This document shows positions 7,566 to 14,916 of a stretch of DNA of 22,990 nucleotides, piece by piece; positions within the stretch are counted from its first letter, which is position 1; each line of letters opens with the position of its first letter. The notes beneath the pieces are model-generated. The model worked only from the letters and a program-made list of their open reading frames with translations, made no database searches and had not been told where the DNA came from. This DNA comes from JBBDMC01 sp964441935 (GTDB lineage: Bacteria; Pseudomonadota; Alphaproteobacteria; Rhizobiales; Kaistiaceae). Both the position numbers and the translations under genes were made by a program. The stretch covers positions 1-22,990 of the forward strand of contig CAYTXI010000033.1 of assembly GCA_964441935.1 (NCBI GenBank). Reading direction: 5' to 3'.

Positions 7566-8225
7566 ATGTCGCATCAGAGGCCGCCTGACGGCCGGGACCG
7601 CCCGAGCGCTTCATCCGCAATCGGCCACGTGGTGGTATTCGCCGGGGTCAGCGGCTCAGGCAAGTCAACGATTCTGAAACTGCTCAGAACCCGGAAGGCG
7701 CCGGACTCACTCACCGTCTCGGTGCCGCCTGACGTCGCTACATGGCCCCTCTATTACTGCGGCCAGTTCAAGGGCTGGCTACCGAAGGTTTTGGGGACCG
7801 CGCTGTCCGGCACGGCCGTCCCGGGGTTCGTGATCCACTATGATCTCTCTCAGTTTCAGCGCCTGGGCATGCGCGATCCAGTGCTTGGTGTGTTTGCGTT
7901 CGCGCGCGAGATGACCTTCGTCGTCCTTCGCCCCGCCGTTGAGCGCCTCATCACTCAGTATGAGATGCGCGCCGCGAAGGAGGCAGGCAGCATAAACCGG
8001 GACCCGCAGATCCTGGCGAACTTCAGGACGCCAGGCTGGGTCGATGGCCTCTACGATGACTGGGCAGCAGCGATCGAGCGCGTGTCGGTCCACGCAGTCA
8101 GCCGCGTGATCGAAATCGAGCCGAATGAGCATCCGGTCGGCGGTAGCATCTGGCGGAGCCGTCTTTTGGCGGGCCCGCCTCTGACCCGCGCCCGCGCGTC
8201 GAAGAAACGACGCCACCCGGACTAA
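7566..8225 (+). CDS. Uncharacterised small P-loop NTPase or kinase-like protein
   Basis: I do not recognise this 219-residue protein beyond its nucleotide-binding site. A polar N-terminus of about 18 residues leads into VVVFAGVSGSGKSTILKLLR, a clear Walker A loop at about residues 27-34. FVIHYDLSQ near residue 90 could supply a Walker B-type Asp after a beta strand. FVVLRPAVERLITQYEMR at about 117-135 and WVDGLYDDWAAAIERV at about 157-172 follow, a layout seen in small nucleotide-dependent kinases and sulfotransferase-like P-loop proteins. The C-terminus is very basic (KKRRHPD). No membrane segment or signal peptide is visible. The gene sits alone between the divergent his and hsl operons, with its own candidate promoter and 149 bases before hslV. 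Four 60-base stretches counted by hand are 63-67% G+C, so composition does not clearly mark it as foreign. Confidence 0.8.
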   Translation: MSHQRPPDGRDRPSASSAIGHVVVFAGVSGSGKSTILKLLRTRKAPDSLTVSVPPDVATWPLYYCGQFKGWLPKVLGTALSGTAVPGFVIHYDLSQFQRLGMRDPVLGVFAFAREMTFVVLRPAVERLITQYEMRAAKEAGSINRDPQILANFRTPGWVDGLYDDWAAAIERVSVHAVSRVIEIEPNEHPVGGSIWRSRLLAGPPLTRARASKKRRHPD

Positions 8226-8296
8226 TCCCGCCCTGAACTGACCCGCGCCACCGGAAAGTTTGCATTGACCTCGCCCGACCTTACATAGGCTTCCGA

Positions 8297-8313
8297 CGGC
8301 GGACGCTCCGCCG
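8297..8313 (+). repeat. Short perfect hairpin in the hslV leader
   Basis: CGGCGGA (8297-8303) and TCCGCCG (8307-8313) form a seven-base-pair stem with a CGC loop, between the P-loop gene and hslV and about 62 bases before the hslV ATG. No T-run follows, so a classic terminator is unlikely. The only promoter-like element in the gap is TTGACC at 8265-8270, without a convincing -10 box. It could be a leader structure of the hslV mRNA or chance in GC-rich DNA. Confidence 0.4.
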
Positions 8314-8374
8314 CACATGAAGGGGCCGCAACGGGGCTCTGATGAGGTCGTTGCGGCTCGCTGAAAGGACGGAC

Positions 8375-8929
8375 ATGAGCGATAGCGCTTACGATCCTTG
8401 GCACGGCACCACCGTCCTGACCGTGCGCAAGGGCGGCAAGGTGGTGATCGCCGGAGACGGGCAGGTGTCCGTCGGCCAGACGGTCATCAAGCACACCGCA
8501 CGGAAGGTGCGCCCGCTCGGCAAGGCCGGGGTGATCGCCGGTTTCGCCGGTGCCACCGCCGACGCCTTCACCCTGTTCGAACGCCTCGAGGCCAAGCTCG
8601 AGCAGTATCCCGAGCAATTGACCCGTGCCTGCGTCGAGCTTGCCAAGGACTGGCGCACCGACCGCTATTTGCGCCGCCTCGAGGCGATGATGCTGGTCGC
8701 CGACCGCTCGGTGAGCCTGGTCCTGACCGGCACCGGCGATGTGCTCGAGCCCGACCTCGGCGTCATGGGCATCGGTTCCGGCGGCAACTACGCGCTCGCC
8801 GCCGCCCGTGCGCTGATGGACACCGACATGGATGCCGAGGCCATCGCCCGCAAGGCGATGGCCATCGCCGCTGAGATCTGCGTCTACACGAATTCCAACG
8901 TCACCTTGGAAAGCCTCGATGCCGAGTGA
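8375..8929 (+). CDS. hslV: ATP-dependent protease peptidase subunit HslV
   Basis: HslV is the threonine protease of the HslVU (ClpYQ) complex, stacking as two hexamers capped by HslU. The 184-residue product begins with a short propeptide, MSDSAYDPWHG, followed by TTVLTVRKGG; the first Thr is the expected N-terminal nucleophile after processing. IAGDGQVSVGQ, GFAGATADAF and GIGSGGNYALAAARAL are family-typical. The ATG at 8375 is preferred because AAAGGAC lies about six bases before it; an ATG at 8342 would add eleven residues without homology. Its end overlaps the acetyltransferase start by 11 bases, and hslU follows. Confidence 0.96.
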   Translation: MSDSAYDPWHGTTVLTVRKGGKVVIAGDGQVSVGQTVIKHTARKVRPLGKAGVIAGFAGATADAFTLFERLEAKLEQYPEQLTRACVELAKDWRTDRYLRRLEAMMLVADRSVSLVLTGTGDVLEPDLGVMGIGSGGNYALAAARALMDTDMDAEAIARKAMAIAAEICVYTNSNVTLESLDAE

Positions 8930-9437
8930 GCACGGCTACAGCTTCCGGCCGATGACGCGCGCGGACCTGCCCCGCATGGCGAAATGGCTTGCCCAGCCGC
9001 ATGTCGCCCGCTGGTGGGACGACACCGTGACCAGCCTTGCTCATATCGAGGAACATCTCGGCCCCGCGGACTCGGTAGAACCTTTCCTGATCCTCATGGA
9101 TGAGCGCCCGATCGGGTATGTGCAGAGCTACGACATCCACGCCGAAGCCGACCATCCCTATCGGGATCAGCCGGCAGGCACGATCGGGATCGATCTCTCG
9201 ATCGGCGAACCCGATCTCATCGGCAAGGGACATGGGCCACGCGCCCTAGATGCGTTCGTGCGACGCTTGTTCGATGCAGGCGTTCCGCGTGCCGTGATCG
9301 ACCCCGACCCCGCCAATACCGCCGCGGTTCGCGCCTATGCCAAGGCCGGCTTCATCCCTCTCGACGAACGTCACACCATTTATGGTCATGCGCTGCTCAT
9401 GGCGCGCGACCGCAGCAACGACCAGAGTGCGTCATGA
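8919..9437 (+). CDS. GNAT acetyltransferase, AAC(6')-like, between hslV and hslU
   Basis: The 172-residue protein is a single GNAT domain. It shows the AAC(6')/siderophore-acetyltransferase pattern: WLAQPHVARWWDD near residue 25, GTIGIDLSIGEPDLIGKGHG with the acetyl-CoA pyrophosphate-binding loop (GKGHG) near residue 105, and VIDPDPANTAAVRAYAKAGF near 130. By family it transfers acetyl from acetyl-CoA to an amine; the substrate is not known and drug resistance should not be assumed. The start at 8919 overlaps the hslV end by 11 bases, and the stop overlaps the hslU start by four (ATGA). It is therefore co-translated with the protease. An acetyltransferase here is known in other alphaproteobacteria, so it is not a recent insertion. 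Confidence 0.9.
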   Translation: MPSEHGYSFRPMTRADLPRMAKWLAQPHVARWWDDTVTSLAHIEEHLGPADSVEPFLILMDERPIGYVQSYDIHAEADHPYRDQPAGTIGIDLSIGEPDLIGKGHGPRALDAFVRRLFDAGVPRAVIDPDPANTAAVRAYAKAGFIPLDERHTIYGHALLMARDRSNDQSAS

Positions 9438-10738
9438 CCACATTCTCGCCCCGCGAAATCGTTTCCGAGCTTGACCGCTACATCATCGGTCAGAACGAGG
9501 CCAAGCGCGCCGTCGCCATCGCTCTCAGGAATCGCTGGCGCCGCCAGCAACTGACCGGTGCCATGCGCGAGGAAGTGCTGCCCAAGAACATCCTGATGAT
9601 CGGTCCGACCGGGATCGGCAAAACCGAGATTTCACGGCGTCTGGCCAAGCTCGCCGGCGCGCCGTTCATCAAGGTCGAGGCGACCAAATTCACCGAGGTC
9701 GGCTACGTCGGCCGCGATGTCGAGTCGATCATCCGCGATCTGCTCGAGGTCGGCATCGGGCTCACGCGCGAGCGCCGCCGCAAGCAAGTCACCGCCAAGG
9801 CCGAGCTCGCTGCCGAGGAGCGGGTGCTGACCGCGCTCGTCGGCCCGGCCGCCAGCCCGACGACGCGTGAATCGTTCCGCCGGCGCCTGCGTGCGGGCGA
9901 GCTCAACGACAAAGAGATCGAGGTCGAGGTGCGTGACACGGGCGGTATGCCGTCCTTCGACATTCCGGGGATGCCCGGCGCCAGCGTCGGGGTCATGAAC
10001 ATCGGCGAGATGCTGGGTAAGGCTTTCGGTGGCCGCACCAAAACCCGCCGCATCACCGTTGGGGACTCTCACGACCTGCTGGTCAACGAGGAATCCGACA
10101 AGCTGCTCGATGACGAGGAGGTCACCCAGGAGGCGATCGGCGCGGTCGAGAACGACGGCATCGTTTTCCTCGACGAGATCGATAAGATCTGCGCCCGCGA
10201 GGGCCGCTACGGCGCCGACATCAGCCGCGAGGGCGTCCAGCGCGATCTGCTGCCCCTGATCGAGGGCACCACGGTCGCCACCAAGTACGGTCCGGTCAAG
10301 ACCGACCACGTCCTGTTCATCGCCTCCGGCGCCTTCCATGTGTCGAAGCCGTCCGACTTGTTGCCCGAGCTGCAGGGCCGGTTGCCGATTCGCGTCGAGC
10401 TGCACCCGCTCACCAAGAACGATTTCGTCCGCATCCTTACCGAGACCGAAGCGAGCCTGATCAAGCAGTACGTCGCGCTGATGGAGACGGAGGGCCTCGA
10501 GCTCGAGATCACCGACGATGCCATCGACGCGATCGCCTCGTTCGCCGTTGCCATCAACTCAAGCATTGAGAACATCGGCGCTCGCCGCCTGCAGACGGTG
10601 ATGGAGCGCGTCCTCGACGAGGTTTCGTTCACCGCCGCCGATCAGGCCGGCGAGACGGTGGTCATCGACGCCAAGTACGTCGAGGAACACATCGGCGACC
10701 TGGCGAGGAACGCCGACCTCAGCCGGTTCATCCTTTAG
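9434..10738 (+). CDS. hslU: ATP-dependent protease ATPase subunit HslU
   Basis: HslU is the AAA+ unfoldase that feeds substrates to HslV. The 434-residue product has an N-terminal LDRYIIGQNEAKRAVAIAL, Walker A GPTGIGKT at residues 57-64, the EVGYVGRDVES pore-loop region, a variable I domain (about 110-230), Walker B IVFLDEIDKI near 240 and the sensor/arginine region ending in ENIGARRLQTVMERVLDEVSF. The C-terminal tail ARNADLSRFIL is the segment known to insert into HslV and activate it. The length fits the family. It is last in the hslV-GNAT-hslU operon and converges on the Smr gene with a nine-base gap. Confidence 0.98.
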   Translation: MTTFSPREIVSELDRYIIGQNEAKRAVAIALRNRWRRQQLTGAMREEVLPKNILMIGPTGIGKTEISRRLAKLAGAPFIKVEATKFTEVGYVGRDVESIIRDLLEVGIGLTRERRRKQVTAKAELAAEERVLTALVGPAASPTTRESFRRRLRAGELNDKEIEVEVRDTGGMPSFDIPGMPGASVGVMNIGEMLGKAFGGRTKTRRITVGDSHDLLVNEESDKLLDDEEVTQEAIGAVENDGIVFLDEIDKICAREGRYGADISREGVQRDLLPLIEGTTVATKYGPVKTDHVLFIASGAFHVSKPSDLLPELQGRLPIRVELHPLTKNDFVRILTETEASLIKQYVALMETEGLELEITDDAIDAIASFAVAINSSIENIGARRLQTVMERVLDEVSFTAADQAGETVVIDAKYVEEHIGDLARNADLSRFIL

Positions 10739-10747
10739 GCGATTGCC

Positions 10748-11284
10748 CTACCGCTTCCGCCTGATGCGCACGTAGAGCGCGCCGACGCCGCCGTGCGCGG
10801 GGCCAGCTTCGCCGAAGCCGACCACGTAAGGCCTGAGCTCCGCCGCCGCCAGCCACAAGGGCACCATACGGCGGAGGACGCCGCGTTCGTCGCCGAGCGC
10901 GTCATCGTCACCGCGCCGCCGGCCCTTGCCGGTGATGACGAGCGCCAACTGGACACCGTCCGTCTGCGCCTCGCGCAGGAAGCGCTTGAGGCGGCCGTGC
11001 GCCGCCGCCTGAGTCATGCCGTGAAGGTCGATCCTGACGTCGATCGACGCCGTGCCCCGTCGGAGTCTGCTGACCGTCCGCCGATCAATGGGGCTGAGCG
11101 CCGGCGCCGCCGTGGTCCGTGTCGCCCGTTTGACGGAACCCGCCGGTTGCGCCGGCTTCTCGTCGCGGGACCGAGGTGCGCTCTCGCCGGACGGCCGTTC
11201 CGCCAACGGTGCCACCGACCGGGTGACCTCCTGCCAGAGCTTGAGGTCCTCGGGCGTCGGTGTCGTTCGCCGGCCCTTGGTCAT
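10748..11284 (-). CDS. Smr/MutS2 C-terminal domain protein
   Basis: The 178-residue protein has a basic, Pro/Ser-rich N-terminal half (about 1-80) and a C-terminal Smr domain with IDLHGMTQAAAHGRLKRFL and LALVITGKGRR, then GVLRRMVPLWLA and GALYVRIRRKR. The DLHG and TGKG motifs are the family hallmarks. Smr domains are nucleic-acid-binding, and some nick DNA or RNA; this stand-alone type (DUF2027/YdaL-like) has no assigned substrate. The ATG at 11284 overlaps the mltA stop by four bases (ATGA). Upstream in-frame sequence lies over mltA and is non-coding. The order Tim44-like, MltA, Smr is common in alphaproteobacteria. Confidence 0.9.
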   Translation of the reverse strand: MTKGRRTTPTPEDLKLWQEVTRSVAPLAERPSGESAPRSRDEKPAQPAGSVKRATRTTAAPALSPIDRRTVSRLRRGTASIDVRIDLHGMTQAAAHGRLKRFLREAQTDGVQLALVITGKGRRRGDDDALGDERGVLRRMVPLWLAAAELRPYVVGFGEAGPAHGGVGALYVRIRRKR

Positions 11285-12378
11285 GACGCACCCACCCTCG
11301 GCTTGAGCACGACGAAGCGGCCGGCGGCACGCATGGCGCCGGCAATTGCGCCGGCTTCCTCGCCCGAACCGAAGAAGATGTCGCCGCGCTTCGGCCCTAC
11401 GATCGCCGAACCCGTATCCTGCGCGATGGTCAGCCGTCTGAAGGGCCGTCCACCCGGAAGCGTCGTCTCCACCCATATCGGCGTGTGGAAACTGTGGATG
11501 AGCCGGTCGACCGCGAGGCTCCGCGCCGGCGTCAGCGGCACCTTGGCGGCCGCGATCGGGCCAAGCGCTACATCGTTCACCGGCGCCTCGCGAAAGAAAA
11601 CGTAAGAGCGGTTCCTGGCCATGACCGCGCCTGCCTCGCCGGGGTTGGCGTGGAGCCAGGCGCGGATCGTCTGCATGGTGACGTCGCCCTTGGCCAGCGC
11701 ACCCATGTCGATCAGCGTCCGCCCGATCGGCGTGTAAGGATGGCCGGTCTTGGCCGCGTAGGTGATCCGCATCTCGCGACCGTCCGTGAGGCGTACGCGC
11801 GCCGCGCCCTGCACCTGGATGAAGAACGCCTCGATCGGATCCTCCAAGTAAACGACCTCCAGCCCGCGCCCTGCTAGGCACCCCATCATGATCGCCGCCC
11901 GGTCGGGATGCTCTTCCAGCCCGGCCGCCGTCCGGCGTGCGAAGCGCAGGGCAGGGTCGAGACCGGGCAGGCGCTCGCCGGGTCCGATCTCGACCAGGTC
12001 ATCGGGGGTGCGGTAGAGCGGCACCGTGAATCGCGGCGTCGGGGTGAGCGATCCGGCGACCTCTGGCTCGTAGTAGCCGGTGAAGAAGCCCTCGTCCGTG
12101 GTCACCGTCACCTCTGCGGGGCCGAACGCGGCCTCGAAGAACGCCCGCGCTACGCCGGCCGAGGGCGTTGCGGTGAGGGCCGCCGCCTGCCTGAGGCATT
12201 CGGCGAGCGCCGACGGGTCGATGCCGCTTGCGCGCTGCTTCGGCGGGTGGCGGTCGAGCACCGCAGCGCCGCGTCGGAACGCAGCGAACGCCGCGGCGAT
12301 GTCGTCATCCCGCCAGCCGTCGAGGTCGTCGAAGGATATCGGCGACAGGTGCGCTTCGTTTGCAGTGGCCGCCACCAT
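11281..12378 (-). CDS. mltA: MltA-type lytic murein transglycosylase
   Basis: MltA cleaves the glycan strand of peptidoglycan, forming 1,6-anhydromuramyl ends. The 365-residue product has the MltA barrel with GFFTGYYEPEVAGS near residue 105 and the C-terminal 3D domain with AQDTGSAIVGPKRGDIFFG, whose aspartates form the active site, followed by GSGEEAGAIAGAM. The ATG at 12378 is chosen; a GTG lies one codon upstream. Unlike typical MltA, no signal peptide or lipobox is visible: the protein starts MVAATANEAHLSPISFDDL and enters the domain at once, and codons further upstream do not encode a hydrophobic segment. Either the start is mis-set or export uses another route. It begins 20 bases after the Tim44-like gene and overlaps the Smr gene. 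Confidence 0.92.
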   Translation of the reverse strand: MVAATANEAHLSPISFDDLDGWRDDDIAAAFAAFRRGAAVLDRHPPKQRASGIDPSALAECLRQAAALTATPSAGVARAFFEAAFGPAEVTVTTDEGFFTGYYEPEVAGSLTPTPRFTVPLYRTPDDLVEIGPGERLPGLDPALRFARRTAAGLEEHPDRAAIMMGCLAGRGLEVVYLEDPIEAFFIQVQGAARVRLTDGREMRITYAAKTGHPYTPIGRTLIDMGALAKGDVTMQTIRAWLHANPGEAGAVMARNRSYVFFREAPVNDVALGPIAAAKVPLTPARSLAVDRLIHSFHTPIWVETTLPGGRPFRRLTIAQDTGSAIVGPKRGDIFFGSGEEAGAIAGAMRAAGRFVVLKPRVGAS

Positions 12379-12398
12379 CACTCCGATGTTAGCGGACC

Positions 12399-13118
12399 TC
12401 AGTCGACCGATTCGGTCGCCACCAATTTCCAGTTCGGATCGCGCGAGGTCGCTTCACGCGAGAACGTCCAGATGTCGGTGACGTCGCCAACGTGCATCGG
12501 GTCGCCGTCGATGACCGCGCCGCTCTTGTCGTGGGTCGCCGTGATCAGCTTCGACAGGAAGCGCACGGTGATCTGCGCGGTGGTACCTTTGACGTCCGCG
12601 CCGGTAATCTCGGCGCGTTCGATGCCGACGAATTTGAACTCGATCGTTTCGCCGCGCGCCTCTCGTTCACCGATCGCGGCGACGAAGCCGTCGAAGACCT
12701 CGCGGCTCAGCAACTGCTTGAGACCCTTGCGGTCGCCCTCGGCAAAGGCAGTAACGATCTGCTCGTAAGCGCGTCGCGCGCCGGCGAGGAACGCTTCCGG
12801 GTCGAACGTGCGATCGGTGGCCGCGACTGTCTTCAGCGCCTCATGCAGCGACGAGCCCGCTGGCGCGATCACAGTAATGCGCTCCTCGGTCGCCGCCTCG
12901 ATGTCGCGCGCCGGACCCGCGTGTCGCCCCGGCCGGCGCGGCAGGTCGATGACCTTGTCGCGCACCGACGTGCTGGGCCGGGCCTCGCGGCGCGAATACG
13001 GGTCGAACGGCGGGCGTTCGTTGCCGGTCCGTCGGCCGAGCACGTTTCTCAGTCGCAGAAAGATGACGACTGCGACCGCCAAAAAGATAATGGTGTAGAT
13101 ATCCAAGAAGCCGTTCAT
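12399..13118 (-). CDS. Tim44/TimA-like membrane-anchored protein
   Basis: The 239-residue product has one N-terminal membrane helix (about residues 6-24: YTIIFLAVAVVIFLRL), then LGRRTGNERPPFDPYSRRE, a disordered basic linker, and a C-terminal Tim44-like domain (about 90-235) with FLAGARRAYEQIVTAFAEGD and DVTDIWTFSREATSRDPNWKLVAT. In mitochondria Tim44 docks Hsp70 at the import channel; the bacterial proteins are inner-membrane anchored with unknown partners. The ATG at 13118 (MNGFLDIYT) is favoured; an ATG at 13130 adds four residues. It is the first gene of the Tim44-MltA-Smr transcript and is divergent from secB, another protein-transport gene. Confidence 0.9.
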   Translation of the reverse strand: MNGFLDIYTIIFLAVAVVIFLRLRNVLGRRTGNERPPFDPYSRREARPSTSVRDKVIDLPRRPGRHAGPARDIEAATEERITVIAPAGSSLHEALKTVAATDRTFDPEAFLAGARRAYEQIVTAFAEGDRKGLKQLLSREVFDGFVAAIGEREARGETIEFKFVGIERAEITGADVKGTTAQITVRFLSKLITATHDKSGAVIDGDPMHVGDVTDIWTFSREATSRDPNWKLVATESVD

Positions 13119-13130
13119 GTTCCGCGGCAT

Positions 13131-13332
13131 CCCGACGCCGGACTCTGACTATTGTGCCTGCAAAGCTTGCTGAATGCGATAATCGCCATGTAGGCAACGT
13201 TAAGGCCCGATACGAGTCCGTCAAGCCGACCGGCCGTTCACCTTGTCACATCCGTCCCCCCATGTTAGCCCACGCGCGCCACCGAACGTGGGAAAAATGG
13301 GCCGGTGCGGCCGATTCTGGTGAGGAGCAGCC
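13131..13332. other. Divergent intergenic region between Tim44-like gene and secB
   Basis: This gap of about 200 bases is the longest in the window. GATAAT at 13178-13183 resembles a -10 box on the plus strand, but no good -35 box sits 16-18 bases before it. In the secB leader, CCCACG (13269-13274) and CGTGGG (13287-13292) form a six-pair stem followed by five A residues. AGGAG lies about seven bases before the secB ATG. In many alphaproteobacteria an fxsA gene lies in this interval; none is present here. Confidence 0.4.
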
Positions 13333-13839
13333 ATGTCCGAAGTGCGGAACGACGGTCAGGCGACACCGGCTGGCGACCAGCCCAACATGTCGGTCGTCGC
13401 GCAGTACGTGAAAGACCTCTCCTTTGAGAATCCGGGCGCCCCGGCGAGCCTGAGGCCGCGTCAGCAGTCGCCCAACATCAACGTCTCGATAGGCGTCGAA
13501 CCCCGGCAGTTGAGCGGAAACGAGGTCGAGGTCGAGCTTCGAATCGACGCCCGCGCTAGCGAAGGCGAGACCGTCGTCTTCGCCATCGAGTTGGTCTATG
13601 CGGGCCTATTCCGTCTTTCCAACATCCCGCAGAAGGACTTGGGGCCGCTGACCCTGATCGAGTGTCCGCGCCTGTTGTTTCCTTTCGCGCGTCAAGTCGT
13701 CTCCGAAGCGGCCCGCCACGGCGGCTTTCCCCCGCTACTAATCGACCCGATCGACTTTGTGTCGCTCTACCGGCGGCGGATGGCCGCCGCCCAGCAGCAG
13801 GCCGCCCAGGACCAGCAGGCCCCACCCGGCACTCCCTGA
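13333..13839 (+). CDS. secB: Protein-export chaperone SecB
   Basis: SecB binds unfolded precursors in the cytoplasm and hands them to SecA. The 168-residue product has the family core from about residue 20: VVAQYVKDLSFENP, then alternating beta strands with INVSIGVEPRQL and VELRIDARA, YAGLFRLSNIP, the conserved IECPRLLFPFARQVVSEA and GGFPPLLIDPIDFVSLY. The N-terminal 18 residues are polar and the C-terminus ends in a Gln/Ala/Pro-rich tail. The ATG at 13333 has AGGAG just upstream. The gene is divergent from the Tim44-like gene and ends four bases from the convergent adenosine kinase gene. Confidence 0.97.
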   Translation: MSEVRNDGQATPAGDQPNMSVVAQYVKDLSFENPGAPASLRPRQQSPNINVSIGVEPRQLSGNEVEVELRIDARASEGETVVFAIELVYAGLFRLSNIPQKDLGPLTLIECPRLLFPFARQVVSEAARHGGFPPLLIDPIDFVSLYRRRMAAAQQQAAQDQQAPPGTP

Positions 13840-13843
13840 GCGG

Positions 13844-14845
13844 TCAGATCGCGAAACCCGCCTGGCGCGCCAGGTCCTTCAGCGACACCGCCGGTCGCGG
13901 GCCGATGTGGCCGATGACCTCTGCCGCGGCGATCGTCCCCAGCCGCGCCGCCTCGTTGAGCGGCATGCCCCGCGCCACGCCCAAGAGGAAACCTGAGGCG
14001 AAGAGGTCGCCGGCGCCCGTCAGGTCGACGAGATTGTCGACCGCCGCTGCCGGCACTCTCTCGACACCCAGTGGCGTCACCACCAGCGCCCCGTCCCCGC
14101 CGACGGTCACCGCCGCCAGCGGGCAGTCCTGGGCGAGCGCCGCGACCGCCGTGTCGAGGTCGGCGGTTTGGTAGAGCGCGCGCAACTCGGAGTCGTTGGC
14201 GAACAGGATGTCGACCGCCCCGTTTCTGGCTAGATCCAGGAACTCGCCCCTGTAGCGGTCGACGCAGAACGGGTCCGACAGCGTCAGTGAGGTTTCGCGC
14301 CCAGCCCGGTGCGCGACCTCTGCAGCTCGGCGAAAGGCCCTCTTCGCCTCCGGCGGGTCCCACAGGTAGCCCTCCATGTAGGTGACCGCCGATCGGCTGA
14401 CCGTCTCCTCGACGATGTCGTCCGGGCCGAGCGCCTGGCAGGCGCCGAGGTATGTGTTCATCGTCCGCTCGCCATCCGGCGTGATCAGGATCATGGAGCG
14501 GGCGGTCGGCGCACCGTCGACAAGCGGCAGCGTAGCGAAGTCGACGCCGACGGCACGCATGTCATGCCGGTAGAACTGGCCGAGAGTGTCGTCGGCGACC
14601 TTGCCGATGAACGCGGCGCGTCCGCCGAGCGACGCGATGCCGGCGGCGGTGTTACCGGCCGAGCCGCCCGAGGCCTCGATGGCCGGGCCCATGGCGGCGT
14701 AGAGGGTCTCCGCTCGCTCCGCGTCGATAAGGTGCATGGTGCCCTTGGCGAGGCCTTCGGCGACGAGAAAGTCGTCTTCGGCGCGCGCCATGACGTCGAC
14801 GATGGCATTGCCGATGCAGAGCACGTCGAATTCGGTATCAGGCAT
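13844..14845 (-). CDS. PfkB-family carbohydrate/adenosine kinase
   Basis: The 333-residue protein is a ribokinase-fold kinase. It shows CIGNAIVDVMA at the N-terminus, GGSAGNTAAGIASLGG near residue 60 (the PfkB substrate and glycine motif), and the C-terminal signature NLVDLTGAGDLFASGFLLG near 285, whose Asp is the catalytic base. The overall sequence matches the alphaproteobacterial proteins annotated as adenosine kinase, which would return adenosine to AMP, but sugar substrates cannot be excluded from sequence alone. It starts at ATG 14845, about 70 bases downstream of nth, and converges on secB with a four-base gap. Confidence 0.9.
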   Translation of the reverse strand: MPDTEFDVLCIGNAIVDVMARAEDDFLVAEGLAKGTMHLIDAERAETLYAAMGPAIEASGGSAGNTAAGIASLGGRAAFIGKVADDTLGQFYRHDMRAVGVDFATLPLVDGAPTARSMILITPDGERTMNTYLGACQALGPDDIVEETVSRSAVTYMEGYLWDPPEAKRAFRRAAEVAHRAGRETSLTLSDPFCVDRYRGEFLDLARNGAVDILFANDSELRALYQTADLDTAVAALAQDCPLAAVTVGGDGALVVTPLGVERVPAAAVDNLVDLTGAGDLFASGFLLGVARGMPLNEAARLGTIAAAEVIGHIGPRPAVSLKDLARQAGFAI

Positions 14846-14871
14846 GGCGACACGGCGGGCGATGCAGTTTG

Positions 14872-14900
14872 GCGGGCGGCGCGACTATAGCGGCGCCCGC
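14872..14900. repeat. Imperfect inverted repeat between nth and the PfkB gene
   Basis: GCGGGCG (14872-14878) pairs with CGCCCGC (14894-14900). After a G-G mismatch, three further pairs close a seven-base loop GACTATA. It lies in the 71-base gap after the nth stop, upstream of the PfkB kinase start. There is no T-run, so it is either a factor-dependent terminator or mRNA boundary structure, or chance in GC-rich sequence. Confidence 0.4.
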
Positions 14901-14916
14901 GACCCGCACAACCGCG

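Noticed and set aside
8265..8290. TTGACC and TACATA as an hslV promoter
   Set aside because: The spacing (about 11 bases) is too short for sigma-70 and the boxes do not fit an RpoH pattern.
8919..9437. Acetyltransferase as an acquired aminoglycoside-resistance gene
   Set aside because: It overlaps hslV and hslU in a conserved-looking operon with no mobile element nearby.
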